Below are positions 1-9,211 of a DNA stretch of 64,000 nt, one piece after another. The stretch comes from Actinomyces oris. Its GTDB lineage: Bacteria > Actinomycetota > Actinomycetes > Actinomycetales > Actinomycetaceae. Made by a program: the position numbers and the translations under genes. The stretch lies in the NCBI RefSeq assembly GCF_001553935.1, contig NZ_CP014232.1:186001-250000 (forward strand). The letters run 5' to 3'. The first letter of the stretch is position 1. The number at the start of each line of letters is the position of its first letter. The notes below the pieces were generated by a model. That model was not told the origin of the DNA and ran no database searches. It worked only from the letters and a program-made list of their open reading frames with translations.

Positions 1-1218
1 GCGGGGCCTGACCCGCTCCCCCATGCCGACGGCTCGCAGCACGGTCTCCACACGGTGACTGTAGGTGTGCCGGCTCCAGATCTCCCGTTGCGCCAGGTAG
101 GTCATGTACTCCCCGAGGACCGGGTTGGTCACGAGCGCGCGCACGGTGTGCCCTGCCTGGGCGCGGTCGGTGACCTTGGCCAGGGCGCCTGCGGGCAGCA
201 GGCGGTCGATAGCCGGCGTCGGGGTGCTCACCACGGGAGTACCACAGGCCAGGACCTCGATGACGCGGCGCGGCAGCATGGAGGGGCTGTCCACCACGGA
301 GCTGACGTTGAGGAAGACGGCGTAGGCGCGGTAGGCGCTGAGCATCTGGGTGTAGGTGAGGCTGCCTCGCACGTGTGAGTCCCAGGGGGGTGGGAACTGG
401 TAGGTGTCGTCGCCGCCGAGGTACCGGGAGAAGATGTCCAGCCCACGGGGCAGGCGTGCCGCGACGTCGTGGGCGCCGCCCAGGACGATCTCCATCTGCT
501 CGCGCCGCTCGGGGTACTTGTGAGCGAAGTAGGTGCCGGCGAAGGCGACATCCCTCAGGGGCGCGGGACGCCCCGCCTCGTCCAGCAGGCGGATCGGGTT
601 GTGGATCGCGGGCTGGGCGGCGAAGGGCAGGATCCCGATGCGGTCATGTCCCAGGTCGCGCCGGTAGTGCTCCACCATCGCCTCATCGGTGGTGAAGACC
701 CAGTCGAAGAGGCGTGCGGTCTCGATGGCCTCGTCGTAGTGGGCGGGATCCTCCTTGTTCCAGAAGACCGTCGGCACTCCTCGGTCCCGCAGCACGGTAA
801 CCATGTCCCTCAGGTGGCCCGAGGGTCCCTGGGAGCCGATGACCTGGAAGCGCCAGGCGTCGTCGTTGCCGTGCCAGGCGGACTCTACGAAGAGCAGGTC
901 GATGGGGGTCTGCTCGACCTGCTCGCGCCAACCGGTGGGGGTCAGGGGCACCGAGCGCCACTCGTAGCCCAGGGCGAGCGCCGTGAACTCGTCGGCGATC
1001 ACCCCGACGGTCACGTCGTGACGGGGCCCGGTCTCCTGGGGTGTGGGCAGCGGCCAGTCTGGCAGGAGCGTCCGGCCCCGTCTCTTGGAGGCCCATCGGC
1101 GGGGGCGGGCCCAGGCGGTGGCCCGACGACGGCGCAGGTGCTCACGCAGCCCCGTCAGCCCGGAGTGGCGCAGGTGCCACAGGGCTCGCCGCAGCTCGGG
1201 GGCGGGTCGGTGCGTCAT
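1..1218 (-). CDS. CgeB-like glycosyltransferase, partial (3' end beyond window)
   Basis: The frame is open from an ATG at 1218 to the left edge (406 codons), so the C-terminus is missing. The protein begins with a basic segment of about 45 residues (MTHRPAPELRRALWHLR). It then shows features of GT-B glycosyltransferases of the CgeB/YkvP type: VAFAGTYFAHKYPERREQM in the middle, and RRVIEVLACGTPVVST, which corresponds to the conserved nucleotide-sugar-binding E-x7-E region. The start overlaps the stop of the upstream gene by four bases (ATGA), so the two are probably translationally coupled. By context it should add sugars to the wall polymer made by this locus. The donor and acceptor cannot be read from the sequence. 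Family call fairly safe, substrate unknown. Confidence 0.75.
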   Translation of the reverse strand, partial: MTHRPAPELRRALWHLRHSGLTGLREHLRRRRATAWARPRRWASKRRGRTLLPDWPLPTPQETGPRHDVTVGVIADEFTALALGYEWRSVPLTPTGWREQVEQTPIDLLFVESAWHGNDDAWRFQVIGSQGPSGHLRDMVTVLRDRGVPTVFWNKEDPAHYDEAIETARLFDWVFTTDEAMVEHYRRDLGHDRIGILPFAAQPAIHNPIRLLDEAGRPAPLRDVAFAGTYFAHKYPERREQMEIVLGGAHDVAARLPRGLDIFSRYLGGDDTYQFPPPWDSHVRGSLTYTQMLSAYRAYAVFLNVSSVVDSPSMLPRRVIEVLACGTPVVSTPTPAIDRLLPAGALAKVTDRAQAGHTVRALVTNPVLGEYMTYLAQREIWSRHTYSHRVETVLRAVGMGERVRPR

Positions 1219-4200
1219 GCGGGCTTCCCTCGCGAGGCCGCCCGCTTGCGCCGCCGCCTCTTGGAAGCCGTCTTCCCCTGGGGCTGCTGCTGGAGTGCCT
1301 CGGGGCCGAGCACTGCCTCCAGGGTGTCCCGCAGTGAGCGCGCGTTGTGCTCGGTGACGTCGAAGGCTCCGTGGGCGAGGCGGGGATCGGCCAGTGCCGA
1401 GCGGATCGCCTGGGCGATGTCCTGGGGCGAGGTGCCGCTCAGAACCCCGTATCCGAGGTCGATCAGCTCCCGGTTGCCCGGAAGGTCGGAGGCCACGACC
1501 CCGGTTCCCAGCGTCATCGCCTCCAGCAGGGTGACCGGCTGCCCCTCGTGCAGGGAGGGCAGGACGAACAGGTCGGCTCCTCCCAGGACCGGGAACGGGT
1601 TGTCCATCTGTCCCAGCAGCTCAACGTGCCCGCACAGTCCCAGGGAGTCGATCCTGGCCCGCAGCGTCGCCTCGAGCACCCCGGAGCCGACGATCGCCAG
1701 GCCGACGTTCAGTCCCTGAGCGCCGCCGCCCTCGGTGCCGTCCTGCTTACGCAGAAGGGCGAGCGCCTCGATGAGAGCCGCCTGGTTCTTCTCCATCGAC
1801 ATCCGCCCCATGGTGGCAAGGACGATGTCGTGCTCGTTCTTCAGCGTGGTGAAGGCCTCCGGGGCCGGTGCCTGCGCCCCGCGGCGGACCCGCTCGACGT
1901 TCAGGAGGTTGCGGGCTGAGAGCTGGTGCTGGGTGAGGTCGACACCCAGGCCGGCCAGCCCGCTGCGGTTGTGGCGGGCCAGTCCCGGGCTGACGGCGAC
2001 GACGGCATCGACAGCGCTGTAGAGGGTGAAGACGCGCTTGAGGCCCGGGTACTTGTCCCGGTACTCGTTGTCCATCTGGTTGTGCTGGTAGCAGGAGGTG
2101 CGCGATCCGCGGCGACCCCAGGCAGCGATGAGCGAGACCCAGGTCTCGGCGTAGCCGTCGTACTCGATGGCGGCGTCGGGCACGAAGTCGCCCAGGATGC
2201 GGCGCGTCTCGCGCTCGTAGTAGGCCCAGTAGCAGTCCCAGAAGCTCTGCGAGGTGAAAGCCTCGGGGTGCCGGGCGAAGTCGTTGACGCAGGCCCGTTC
2301 GTGGATCCGCCAAGGAGCGGCCCCGGGCTTGCAGATGACATGGACGTGGCGGGGCAGGCGTCGGAAGATCTCCTGACGGTCCTCGTTGTTGCGCAGGACG
2401 GAGGGCTCGACAATGAGGTTGACCGAGTAGAGGTCCGGATCGAGCGCCTCCAGGAGAGCCAGGAGGGCGGAGGCGATCCCGTTGGGGATCATGGAGGCGT
2501 GAAACAGGAGGGTACGGCGTCTGCGGGAACCGTCGCCAGACGCGGGCTCGAGGGCGTGGTCCCTGATGATCGCTTGCCGTCCGTGGTCGAGGTCGTCGTC
2601 GAAGAAGGCTCGGGCCAGGCGTGACGAGGCCTGTCCGTCCTCGTAGGGGCAGTACCGGTCGAGGGCCTTCTGGGGCGCGACCCCCTCTCCGGCCAGGGCA
2701 CGCCCGATGGCTGAGGCCAGCTCAGCGCGGTCATAACAGGCCAGCCCGGGGACCTCCCCAGGATCAAGGTACAGGCCCCGTTCGGCCCGGTACTCCTCGA
2801 TGTCGTGCATGTAGAGCACGATGGGGCGCTTCTGGGGCAGGAAGTCGAAGAGGATAGAGGAGTAGTCGGTCACCAGGACGTCGACGGCGGCCAGCAGCTC
2901 ATTGGTGTCGATGTCCTTGGGGACGACGCTCACCGGCAGATCGACGCCGGCCAGCAGCTTCTCGGACAGACGGTGGGCGCGGTAGACCACGAGCACGTCG
3001 TCACGGGAGGCCATGGCGGTCAGGTCGGCGACCAGGGCCTCGCGGTCCAGCTCTCGCTTGCTGACCCCGCCGCGCCAGGTGGGGGCGAACAGGACCAGAC
3101 GGCGCTCATCGTCCTCAGCGAGTCCCAGGCGACCTCGCAGCGCCGTGCGCTCCTGGGCGCTCATCGTCAGCGAGGTGTCCAGTCGGGGGGAGCCGGCGAC
3201 GATGGTGCGGCCCCGGTAGACGTCGAGCAGATCATGGTCCTCCACCAGCGCCCATCGGGTGAGCTCATTGGGCGCCATGAGCGTGGTGCTCAGCTGGAAG
3301 TTGCGCTGCAGGTTCTCGTAGTCGAGCAGACCTCCCCGCATGGACCGTCCCAGGGTCTTGAAGGGGGTGCCGTGCCAGGTGTTGAGGTAGCGCTGCTCGC
3401 GGCGGCGCACGAAGTAGGGAGCGAAGGAGACGTTGTTGACGAGGTACCCGGCGGTGGCGAGGTACTGCATGTACTCGGTGCTGTGCAGGGGGACGAAGAC
3501 GACGTTGCGACGCCCCAGCAGATCCGCGGGGATGGCGCCCAGGTCATTGACGGCCCACACGTGCAACAGGTGGGAGTACTCCGGCCGGTCCACCATCCAG
3601 CGGAAGATGGCCAGGGGGTGGCAGCCGATCGAGGTGCCGTGGTTGGACTCCCACAGCACCAGGTGGGGGCTGACGGGAAGGACCTCCAGGGCCTCGGCGT
3701 AGCGGATGTTGCGGGCGGCTGTCGCGGTGCGTCCATAGGCCCGTGGGTCCAGCCCGTCCTTGCAGCCGAACTCCTCGGCCTGCTCGAGGATCTCGCAGGC
3801 GAGCTCCACCTGCCCGGCGTCCTGGGCCAGCTGGGCCAGGACCAGGCGGTGATTCCGGTCCCCCTTGAGAACCAGCGGGAGGACATGCCGGATGGACTGA
3901 GCGGCCTGACCCGCTGCGGCGGACGGGATCGCCTTACCGGCACCGGGATCATCCGTAGAGTTGTGGGAGCTGAGAGCCTCGTGAAGGCCGAGCATGACGT
4001 CGCCGATGGTGGACTCGACCAGGTCCTCCGGCCGCTGCCGAGGTGGAGGCGTGCTCTTCGCGCGGACCAGGTCGAGGAAGCCCGTGCTGGCCACCTGCTT
4101 GGACACCGATGCCAGCCCGCGCGGGGCCGGTCCCAGGTAGGCCCAGAAGGAGGCCAGCGCCTCGTCGTGGCGTCCCAGCCTCGCCAGGCAGACCCCACGG

Positions 4201-5204
4201 CGATAGTTCCACCAGCTGCGTGCGGGCTTCTTGAGCGTCCGCAAGGCCTCCTGGTACGAGCGCTCCGCGGTGGCGAGGTCGCCGACACGTTCCGAGGCGA
4301 GTCCCAGCTTGTAAAGAGTGTTCCCGTTGCCGGTGTCCAGTGAGGCGGCCAGGGCGTACTGTCCTTGTGCCCGCTCGTGCTCGCGCAGACGGTCCAGGCA
4401 GTAGGCCAGCTCGTAGGCCCGCTCCACCCTCGTCATCCCCTCGCCCGGGTAGATCTCGAAGAGCTCGGCCGCAAGCCTCCAGTCTCCCCGGGAGCACGCG
4501 AACTGGGCCGGTCCCTTGCTGCAGGCCTTTCCTCCGGCGGCCTTGCAGGCGGCGGCGAAGCTGGTGGCGGCGGAGGCCCGATCACCCTCACGGTGGGCGA
4601 TGACCCCCTGCTCGAAGAGCTCCTGCGCGCTGAGCTCATCGATGTCGGCCAGGGCGTCCAGGGTGCACCTGGCCGGCCCGTTGAGCCCCAGGTGAAGCTG
4701 AGCCTGAAGGAGCTTGCGCAGCCAGGCGGCGTCGTTCTCGTGCTCCGGCAGTCCGGAGAGCAGAACCTCCAGGCGCTGCCACTGCGGGGTGCTCGCGGGC
4801 AGGCAGGCGAGCAGATTCTCCGAGTAGCGCCGGTCCCGCACCCCCGAGGAGAGGGCCCGCGAGAAGAAGACGGAGGCGCCCTCCGGATCGTCCTGACGCT
4901 TGAGGAGGCAGCCGGCACGGTAGAAGGCCTCTCCGCAGGAGGGGTCGCGGTCGGCCACCTCGGTGTAGGTCCTCAAGGCCGCCTCGAACCGTTCCTGACG
5001 CTCAGCGATGACTCCCAACCGCAGCCGGCTGGCCGTGTCGTGGCCGCTCTCAGAGAGTTTTTCATACAGACGCTTTGCCTCAGCCAGGTTACCGTCCTCG
5101 TACTCCCTGGCGGCGGCATAGCGCACCAGCCGGGTGGTGGCCGGCAGCTGCAGGCGGCCGGAAACGGCACGCCCCATTTTTCTGAGAACAGCATCCTTAC
5201 CCAT
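1215..5204 (-). CDS. TPR + CDP-glycerol glycerophosphotransferase + GT4 glycosyltransferase fusion
   Basis: A 1329-residue protein with three parts. Residues ~20-420 are helical, TPR-like repeats (for example EYEDGNLAEAKRLYEKLSES and ALASFWAYLGPAP). Residues ~570-880 carry the TagB/TagF glycerophosphotransferase signature: NTWHGTPFKTLG near 608, LFAPTWRGG near 705 and TDYSSILFDF near 783. Residues ~950-1310 form a GT4 domain with ATMGRMSMEKNQ near 1131 and LPSLHEGQPVTLLEAM near 1220. It probably transfers glycerol phosphate from CDP-glycerol and a sugar onto the same growing wall polymer at the cytoplasmic membrane face. I chose the ATG at 5204 because AAGGG lies eight bases upstream; an in-frame start at 5300 would add 32 unlikely residues. 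It follows tagD, which supplies CDP-glycerol, and overlaps the next gene by ATGA. There is no obvious membrane segment. Confidence 0.85.
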   Translation of the reverse strand: MGKDAVLRKMGRAVSGRLQLPATTRLVRYAAAREYEDGNLAEAKRLYEKLSESGHDTASRLRLGVIAERQERFEAALRTYTEVADRDPSCGEAFYRAGCLLKRQDDPEGASVFFSRALSSGVRDRRYSENLLACLPASTPQWQRLEVLLSGLPEHENDAAWLRKLLQAQLHLGLNGPARCTLDALADIDELSAQELFEQGVIAHREGDRASAATSFAAACKAAGGKACSKGPAQFACSRGDWRLAAELFEIYPGEGMTRVERAYELAYCLDRLREHERAQGQYALAASLDTGNGNTLYKLGLASERVGDLATAERSYQEALRTLKKPARSWWNYRRGVCLARLGRHDEALASFWAYLGPAPRGLASVSKQVASTGFLDLVRAKSTPPPRQRPEDLVESTIGDVMLGLHEALSSHNSTDDPGAGKAIPSAAAGQAAQSIRHVLPLVLKGDRNHRLVLAQLAQDAGQVELACEILEQAEEFGCKDGLDPRAYGRTATAARNIRYAEALEVLPVSPHLVLWESNHGTSIGCHPLAIFRWMVDRPEYSHLLHVWAVNDLGAIPADLLGRRNVVFVPLHSTEYMQYLATAGYLVNNVSFAPYFVRRREQRYLNTWHGTPFKTLGRSMRGGLLDYENLQRNFQLSTTLMAPNELTRWALVEDHDLLDVYRGRTIVAGSPRLDTSLTMSAQERTALRGRLGLAEDDERRLVLFAPTWRGGVSKRELDREALVADLTAMASRDDVLVVYRAHRLSEKLLAGVDLPVSVVPKDIDTNELLAAVDVLVTDYSSILFDFLPQKRPIVLYMHDIEEYRAERGLYLDPGEVPGLACYDRAELASAIGRALAGEGVAPQKALDRYCPYEDGQASSRLARAFFDDDLDHGRQAIIRDHALEPASGDGSRRRRTLLFHASMIPNGIASALLALLEALDPDLYSVNLIVEPSVLRNNEDRQEIFRRLPRHVHVICKPGAAPWRIHERACVNDFARHPEAFTSQSFWDCYWAYYERETRRILGDFVPDAAIEYDGYAETWVSLIAAWGRRGSRTSCYQHNQMDNEYRDKYPGLKRVFTLYSAVDAVVAVSPGLARHNRSGLAGLGVDLTQHQLSARNLLNVERVRRGAQAPAPEAFTTLKNEHDIVLATMGRMSMEKNQAALIEALALLRKQDGTEGGGAQGLNVGLAIVGSGVLEATLRARIDSLGLCGHVELLGQMDNPFPVLGGADLFVLPSLHEGQPVTLLEAMTLGTGVVASDLPGNRELIDLGYGVLSGTSPQDIAQAIRSALADPRLAHGAFDVTEHNARSLRDTLEAVLGPEALQQQPQGKTASKRRRRKRAASRGKPA

Positions 5205-5344
5205 GATGGTCACCCTTATTTCAGTATGAACATTACGCGTATTTAATCCTGCGCCTGTTGACGCGGCATGCAGCGAGCCTCGATCCAGGTCTCCGCCCAC
5301 CCCTCGATACAGCCCGAACAGCGAGCCGCCGCTCAGCGCACCAC

Positions 5345-5737
5345 TCAGCCCAGGCGCATATCACTCTTGATCCGAGTCGTTGAGACCTCGGGAGTCCGCG
5401 GGAGGTAGACGACCTCACACAACCCCTTGAGCTGGTCGTCGAACTCGCCGTTCCAGTCGTCCCCCATGACGAAGACATCAATACCGTATTTGGCGATATC
5501 CCCGGTCTTCTGCCCCCAGGTCATCTCGGGCACCACGAGATCGACATACCGGATGGCTTCGAGCATCACCTTGCGCTCCTCGTAGGAGAAGTAGGCCTGC
5601 TTACCCTTTCCGGCATTGAACTCGTCACTGGACAGCGCCACCATCAGGAAGTCCCCCAGCGCTCGCGCACGCTTCAGCAATGCAATATGACCATAGTGGA
5701 GCAGGTCATATGTACCATAGGTAATCACGCGCTTCAT
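5345..5737 (-). CDS. tagD: Glycerol-3-phosphate cytidylyltransferase
   Basis: The 130-residue protein matches the full length of TagD/TarD enzymes, which join CTP and sn-glycerol 3-phosphate to give CDP-glycerol. The N-terminus MKRVITYGTYDLLHYGH holds the nucleotidyltransferase HxGH motif (H14, H17), and RTPEVSTTRIKSD near the C-terminus holds the RTxxxSTT-type signature. A good ribosome site (AGGAAG) lies eight bases before the ATG. It sits between two genes with CDP-glycerol-dependent glycerophosphotransferase domains, so substrate supply and use are encoded together. The 264 bases upstream are less GC-rich and probably hold its own promoter. Function is very likely. Confidence 0.93.
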   Translation of the reverse strand: MKRVITYGTYDLLHYGHIALLKRARALGDFLMVALSSDEFNAGKGKQAYFSYEERKVMLEAIRYVDLVVPEMTWGQKTGDIAKYGIDVFVMGDDWNGEFDDQLKGLCEVVYLPRTPEVSTTRIKSDMRLG

Positions 5738-6001
5738 GGGGTCACTTCCTGGTTGGACGTTCGAGGTTCGTCCTCAACAACACTCCGGACAAACCACCGT
5801 GAGTATTCCCCACCCCGAGAACCAAAATCGAAGATGTCATAGAATCGATGCGATACCGATATGCCGCCGAAATACCCGACGTTCGCCATCGAATATCACA
5901 GAGAGTTCCACCTCACCTTTCCCTCACTCTCACACTCTCGTCACATTTTTTCTTTCCAGTTCTTTTGAGAGGCGATGTTCATCCGCCCTTCCGGTCGCTT
6001 A
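5738..6001. promoter_or_regulatory. AT-richer intergenic region upstream of tagD
   Basis: This 264-base gap contains no credible gene. Its base composition is clearly lower in GC than its surroundings, with runs such as ACATTTTTTCTTTCC. It follows the stop of the GT2/glycerophosphotransferase gene and precedes tagD on the same strand, so it probably carries a separate promoter for tagD and the large fusion gene. I could not single out a convincing -35/-10 pair. Confidence 0.4.
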
Positions 6002-9000
6002 TCAGCTCAGGAAACGAGTGATCCATCCCCGGATCCACGTGAGGTTGTCCAGGATCGGCACGGGTTCCACCTCCAGTGGGGAGTGGCACCCCTCAGCGAC
6101 GTCGATGTCGCCGAGGAGCCGCTGCAGGTGGGATGCGAGCTCATCGTGGTCGGCGGCGACCGGCAGCCCCGATCCCAGGGGCCAGTCACCGTACAGGCCC
6201 CTTTCGACATCTCGGTAGGAGGCCAGGTCGGGTGCGTAGACCACTGCCGGTTTCCCGGTCAAAGCGAAGTCGAAGAAGATGCTCGAGTAGTCCGAGACCA
6301 GGATGTCGGCCGCCAGCATGAGTTCCTCGACACTCGGGTACCCACTGACATCGATCATCCCTGGGACACATCCGGCCCGGTTCATGTGGTGGCTGCGCAT
6401 GAGGACCACCGCATCGAGGAGCTCAGCCAGACGCGGCCCGTCCAGTGCCCCCACAGGTCCCGGCCCGTGCGCGGCGGCGCAGCCGGCAGCACCCGTCGAG
6501 GGCCGCAGGCTCTCGCGCCAGGTCGGGGCGTAGAGAATGACGGGCTGTCCCGGAGCGATACCGAGCTCGTGGCGCACCCGTCGCCGTACTTCAGCGCCTC
6601 CGAGCAGCCTCACGTTGCGGGGGTACTCCCCCACCCGAACCGGCCCGCGGTATCCCAGTGCCTGTTGAAGGCGCCGACCGGCCTGCGGGCTCTGGGCCAG
6701 CAGCAGGTCCCACTGGGGAACCTGGCGGTCCATGAGTCGCCGGTATCTCAGGGTGACGGCTCTCGGCGCGTCGTGCAACAGCTTCTTGATCGGAGTGCCG
6801 TGCCAGGTCTGGAGCAGGTACTGGCCCTCACGCTTGGAGAACCAGGAGGGGAGGTGGTCGTTGGTGACGATGACACGTGAGGTGCGCAGCGCCTCCACCC
6901 ACTGCGGGGATCCGACGACGACGGGGCGCGCGCCCGCCGGCACGCGAACCGTCCCGTCGACAACCGACCACCACAGGGGCGCTCCCACGCCGTGGGCCGC
7001 CAGGTCCTCGCAGATGGCGGCCGGGTTGTCTCCCGCGCTGCGTCCACCGAAGGACTCCAGGAACACTCCCGGTCTCAGGGGGCCCGCCTCGCGCTCGATG
7101 AGGAGCCGGTGGCCCCGTCGTGAGCGCTCGCCAGGAGTCAGCGGAGGGATGACAGCAACGGCCACGGAGCCGTCCGTGCGGGTGAGGATCCGCGCGCGGC
7201 GCGCCGGGCGCCCGGCATCCGCCCCGGTGACGTCGCTATCGGGTTCCGCCGCGCAGCTAGTGGGCGCCGCGGCGATGGGAACCTCGGTGGCCGGACCGTC
7301 GATCCCTTCTCCGGCCAGGCAGGCTCCCTTGATCCGGTTGCCGGGCTCGTCCTGCGATACGGTGCTCCAGCTCAGCGGGTAGGTCGCCAGCTCGACGTCG
7401 GGATCAGCCAGATCGATGCTTGCCGACCAGCCGCCGCCAGGGGCCAGGAAGGCCGGCACCGTCATCGCCCGAGCCTCGGCGGCCCTGCCGCCCAGGACGA
7501 TATCCAGCCCATCCGGGGCCGGCGTCACCGTTCCGCTCAGCTCCAGCGTTGCGTCAGTGTCCAGACGCGCGCAGAGGAGCACGACGTCGATCTCCCCGCC
7601 GGGCCGCGCCTCGCTCCCCCGGATCCCGCTCGGCGCCGGGGCGACCTGGAGCAGCCCCCGCTGACCGCGCGCCTCCAGATGCTGCCCGGTCTCCGGCGGC
7701 GCCAGGTGCCTCCTGCTGGAGCCGGCCGGTTGCGGCATCCATGCCCGCACCTCTCGCCCGGCAACGCGGGTCACCACCCGGAACCAGGAGGGGCGGCCCG
7801 CTTCGACCTGCAGACGCACCACGATCCCCGAGGTGAGGTAGGAGCGCCACGGGTCGCCGGCCTCCAGGTCGGCTCGGGGGGCCTCACAACGATCAGCCTG
7901 GGCACGGCCTCGAACTCGTCCGGTCTCATCGACCACCTCGACGGTCGGGCGGTCGATCAGGCCTGGGTCGAGCCCCCAGACCCAGGCGCATCCGCGTACC
8001 TCCAGGGTCCTGGGGCCCAGCCAGCGCACCGCGTCGACACCGACATGCAGTCTTAAGTCGGCGTCCCGGATCTCGGTGAGTCGGCGGGGCACCGGGGCCC
8101 CTTCCAGGAGAGTAGGCTCGGGGCGCACGGTGCCCGCCTTGATGGTCAGGGGAAGGTGGCCTAAGTCCTCGCAGCGTCTGCCGATCAGCTCCTCGAGCTC
8201 CACGGCGCCGGCCGGCTCGTCCTGGATGAGGAGCCACAGCACGAGTCGGTCGAACAGCCCGACCGCCTCCCACACGACGTCGTCGGCATCGGCGAGCACT
8301 CTCTTCGCAGTGCGGCGGAGCCTGCTGGCGAAGTCGGACCCCTCCCGGTGCGCGACCTCGGCCAGACGAACCAGGTCCCGGCTCAGGCGTCCGGCGACCA
8401 GGCGCCGACGCACCACCTCCGGGGCGTCGGCGGCCAGCTGCGCCAAAGCGTCCACCTCCGCCAGGAGGCCGACGGGATCCGTGTCCGCACTGAGGCCACG
8501 GGCCGCAGAGCCTGCGCGCCAGGTGTAGACCTCCTCATCCAGGACGTCCATCCGGGTCGCGGCCAGAAGCACCGCGAGGGCCCTGGCGGGCAGTGACACG
8601 GCGGGGGCGCGGAGCACTCGAGGCCGTCTCGGCGGTGCCCACAGCCTTCGGCGCGCCATGACCGCGCCGGCCACCAGCTCCTCAACCGCCTCGGGCACCC
8701 GAGCCGGCGGCTGCGCGAGACGAGGCGCGCGGGGAGGTCCCGCCCCCGGCCCGGCCCCGGTTGCCGGTGTCAAGGACCGCGAGCGCGCGACGACGACGTC
8801 GGAGCCCGACTGCTCCAGGCACTCAATCATCGACTGGCAGGCACCGGCGACCATCCCATCGCCACCGTCAATGACGGTCACCAGGCCTCCCCTGGCTCGT
8901 TTCAGGGCGGTATCCAGCCAGCCATCCGGGCCAGCGCCCCGGTGATCGTCCGGGTCGCAGGACACGACCCGGACGCGCCGGTCCCTGGCGGACAGGCCGG

Positions 9001-9211
9001 TGGCCACCTGCTCACCGGAGCTCAGCGCATCGGCCCCCGGACCGACGACGACCAGGACCTCCAGGTCCCTGAAGGTCTGGTTGAGTACGGAGCGGATGGT
9101 CCCTTCCAGGTGAGGACCGGCCCCCGCTGCTCGGACGATGACGCTGAGTCGGGGCCGGTGCACGCCGCGCACAGCCGCACCGATGAGACGTCTCAGACGC
9201 CTGCCGCCCAT
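6002..9211 (-). CDS. GT2 glycosyltransferase fused to CDP-glycerol glycerophosphotransferase
   Basis: A 1069-residue two-domain enzyme. Residues ~18-130 resemble a GT2 nucleotide-sugar fold (RLSVIVRAAGAGPHLEGTI, then SVLNQTFRDLEVLVVVG). A long middle region of about 500 residues has no motif I recognise. Residues ~740-1060 are a TagF/TagB-type domain with LLQTWHGTPIKKL near 804, VILYAPTWRES near 894 and VSDYSSIFFDFALTGKP near 974. It would elongate a wall polymer with glycerol phosphate and possibly a sugar. The start overlaps the end of the dehydrogenase gene by 19 bases, with AAGGA very close to the ATG, which suggests coupled translation. Domain calls at the two ends are firm for the C-terminal part and moderate for the GT2 part. 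Confidence 0.85.
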   Translation of the reverse strand: MGGRRLRRLIGAAVRGVHRPRLSVIVRAAGAGPHLEGTIRSVLNQTFRDLEVLVVVGPGADALSSGEQVATGLSARDRRVRVVSCDPDDHRGAGPDGWLDTALKRARGGLVTVIDGGDGMVAGACQSMIECLEQSGSDVVVARSRSLTPATGAGPGAGPPRAPRLAQPPARVPEAVEELVAGAVMARRRLWAPPRRPRVLRAPAVSLPARALAVLLAATRMDVLDEEVYTWRAGSAARGLSADTDPVGLLAEVDALAQLAADAPEVVRRRLVAGRLSRDLVRLAEVAHREGSDFASRLRRTAKRVLADADDVVWEAVGLFDRLVLWLLIQDEPAGAVELEELIGRRCEDLGHLPLTIKAGTVRPEPTLLEGAPVPRRLTEIRDADLRLHVGVDAVRWLGPRTLEVRGCAWVWGLDPGLIDRPTVEVVDETGRVRGRAQADRCEAPRADLEAGDPWRSYLTSGIVVRLQVEAGRPSWFRVVTRVAGREVRAWMPQPAGSSRRHLAPPETGQHLEARGQRGLLQVAPAPSGIRGSEARPGGEIDVVLLCARLDTDATLELSGTVTPAPDGLDIVLGGRAAEARAMTVPAFLAPGGGWSASIDLADPDVELATYPLSWSTVSQDEPGNRIKGACLAGEGIDGPATEVPIAAAPTSCAAEPDSDVTGADAGRPARRARILTRTDGSVAVAVIPPLTPGERSRRGHRLLIEREAGPLRPGVFLESFGGRSAGDNPAAICEDLAAHGVGAPLWWSVVDGTVRVPAGARPVVVGSPQWVEALRTSRVIVTNDHLPSWFSKREGQYLLQTWHGTPIKKLLHDAPRAVTLRYRRLMDRQVPQWDLLLAQSPQAGRRLQQALGYRGPVRVGEYPRNVRLLGGAEVRRRVRHELGIAPGQPVILYAPTWRESLRPSTGAAGCAAAHGPGPVGALDGPRLAELLDAVVLMRSHHMNRAGCVPGMIDVSGYPSVEELMLAADILVSDYSSIFFDFALTGKPAVVYAPDLASYRDVERGLYGDWPLGSGLPVAADHDELASHLQRLLGDIDVAEGCHSPLEVEPVPILDNLTWIRGWITRFLS

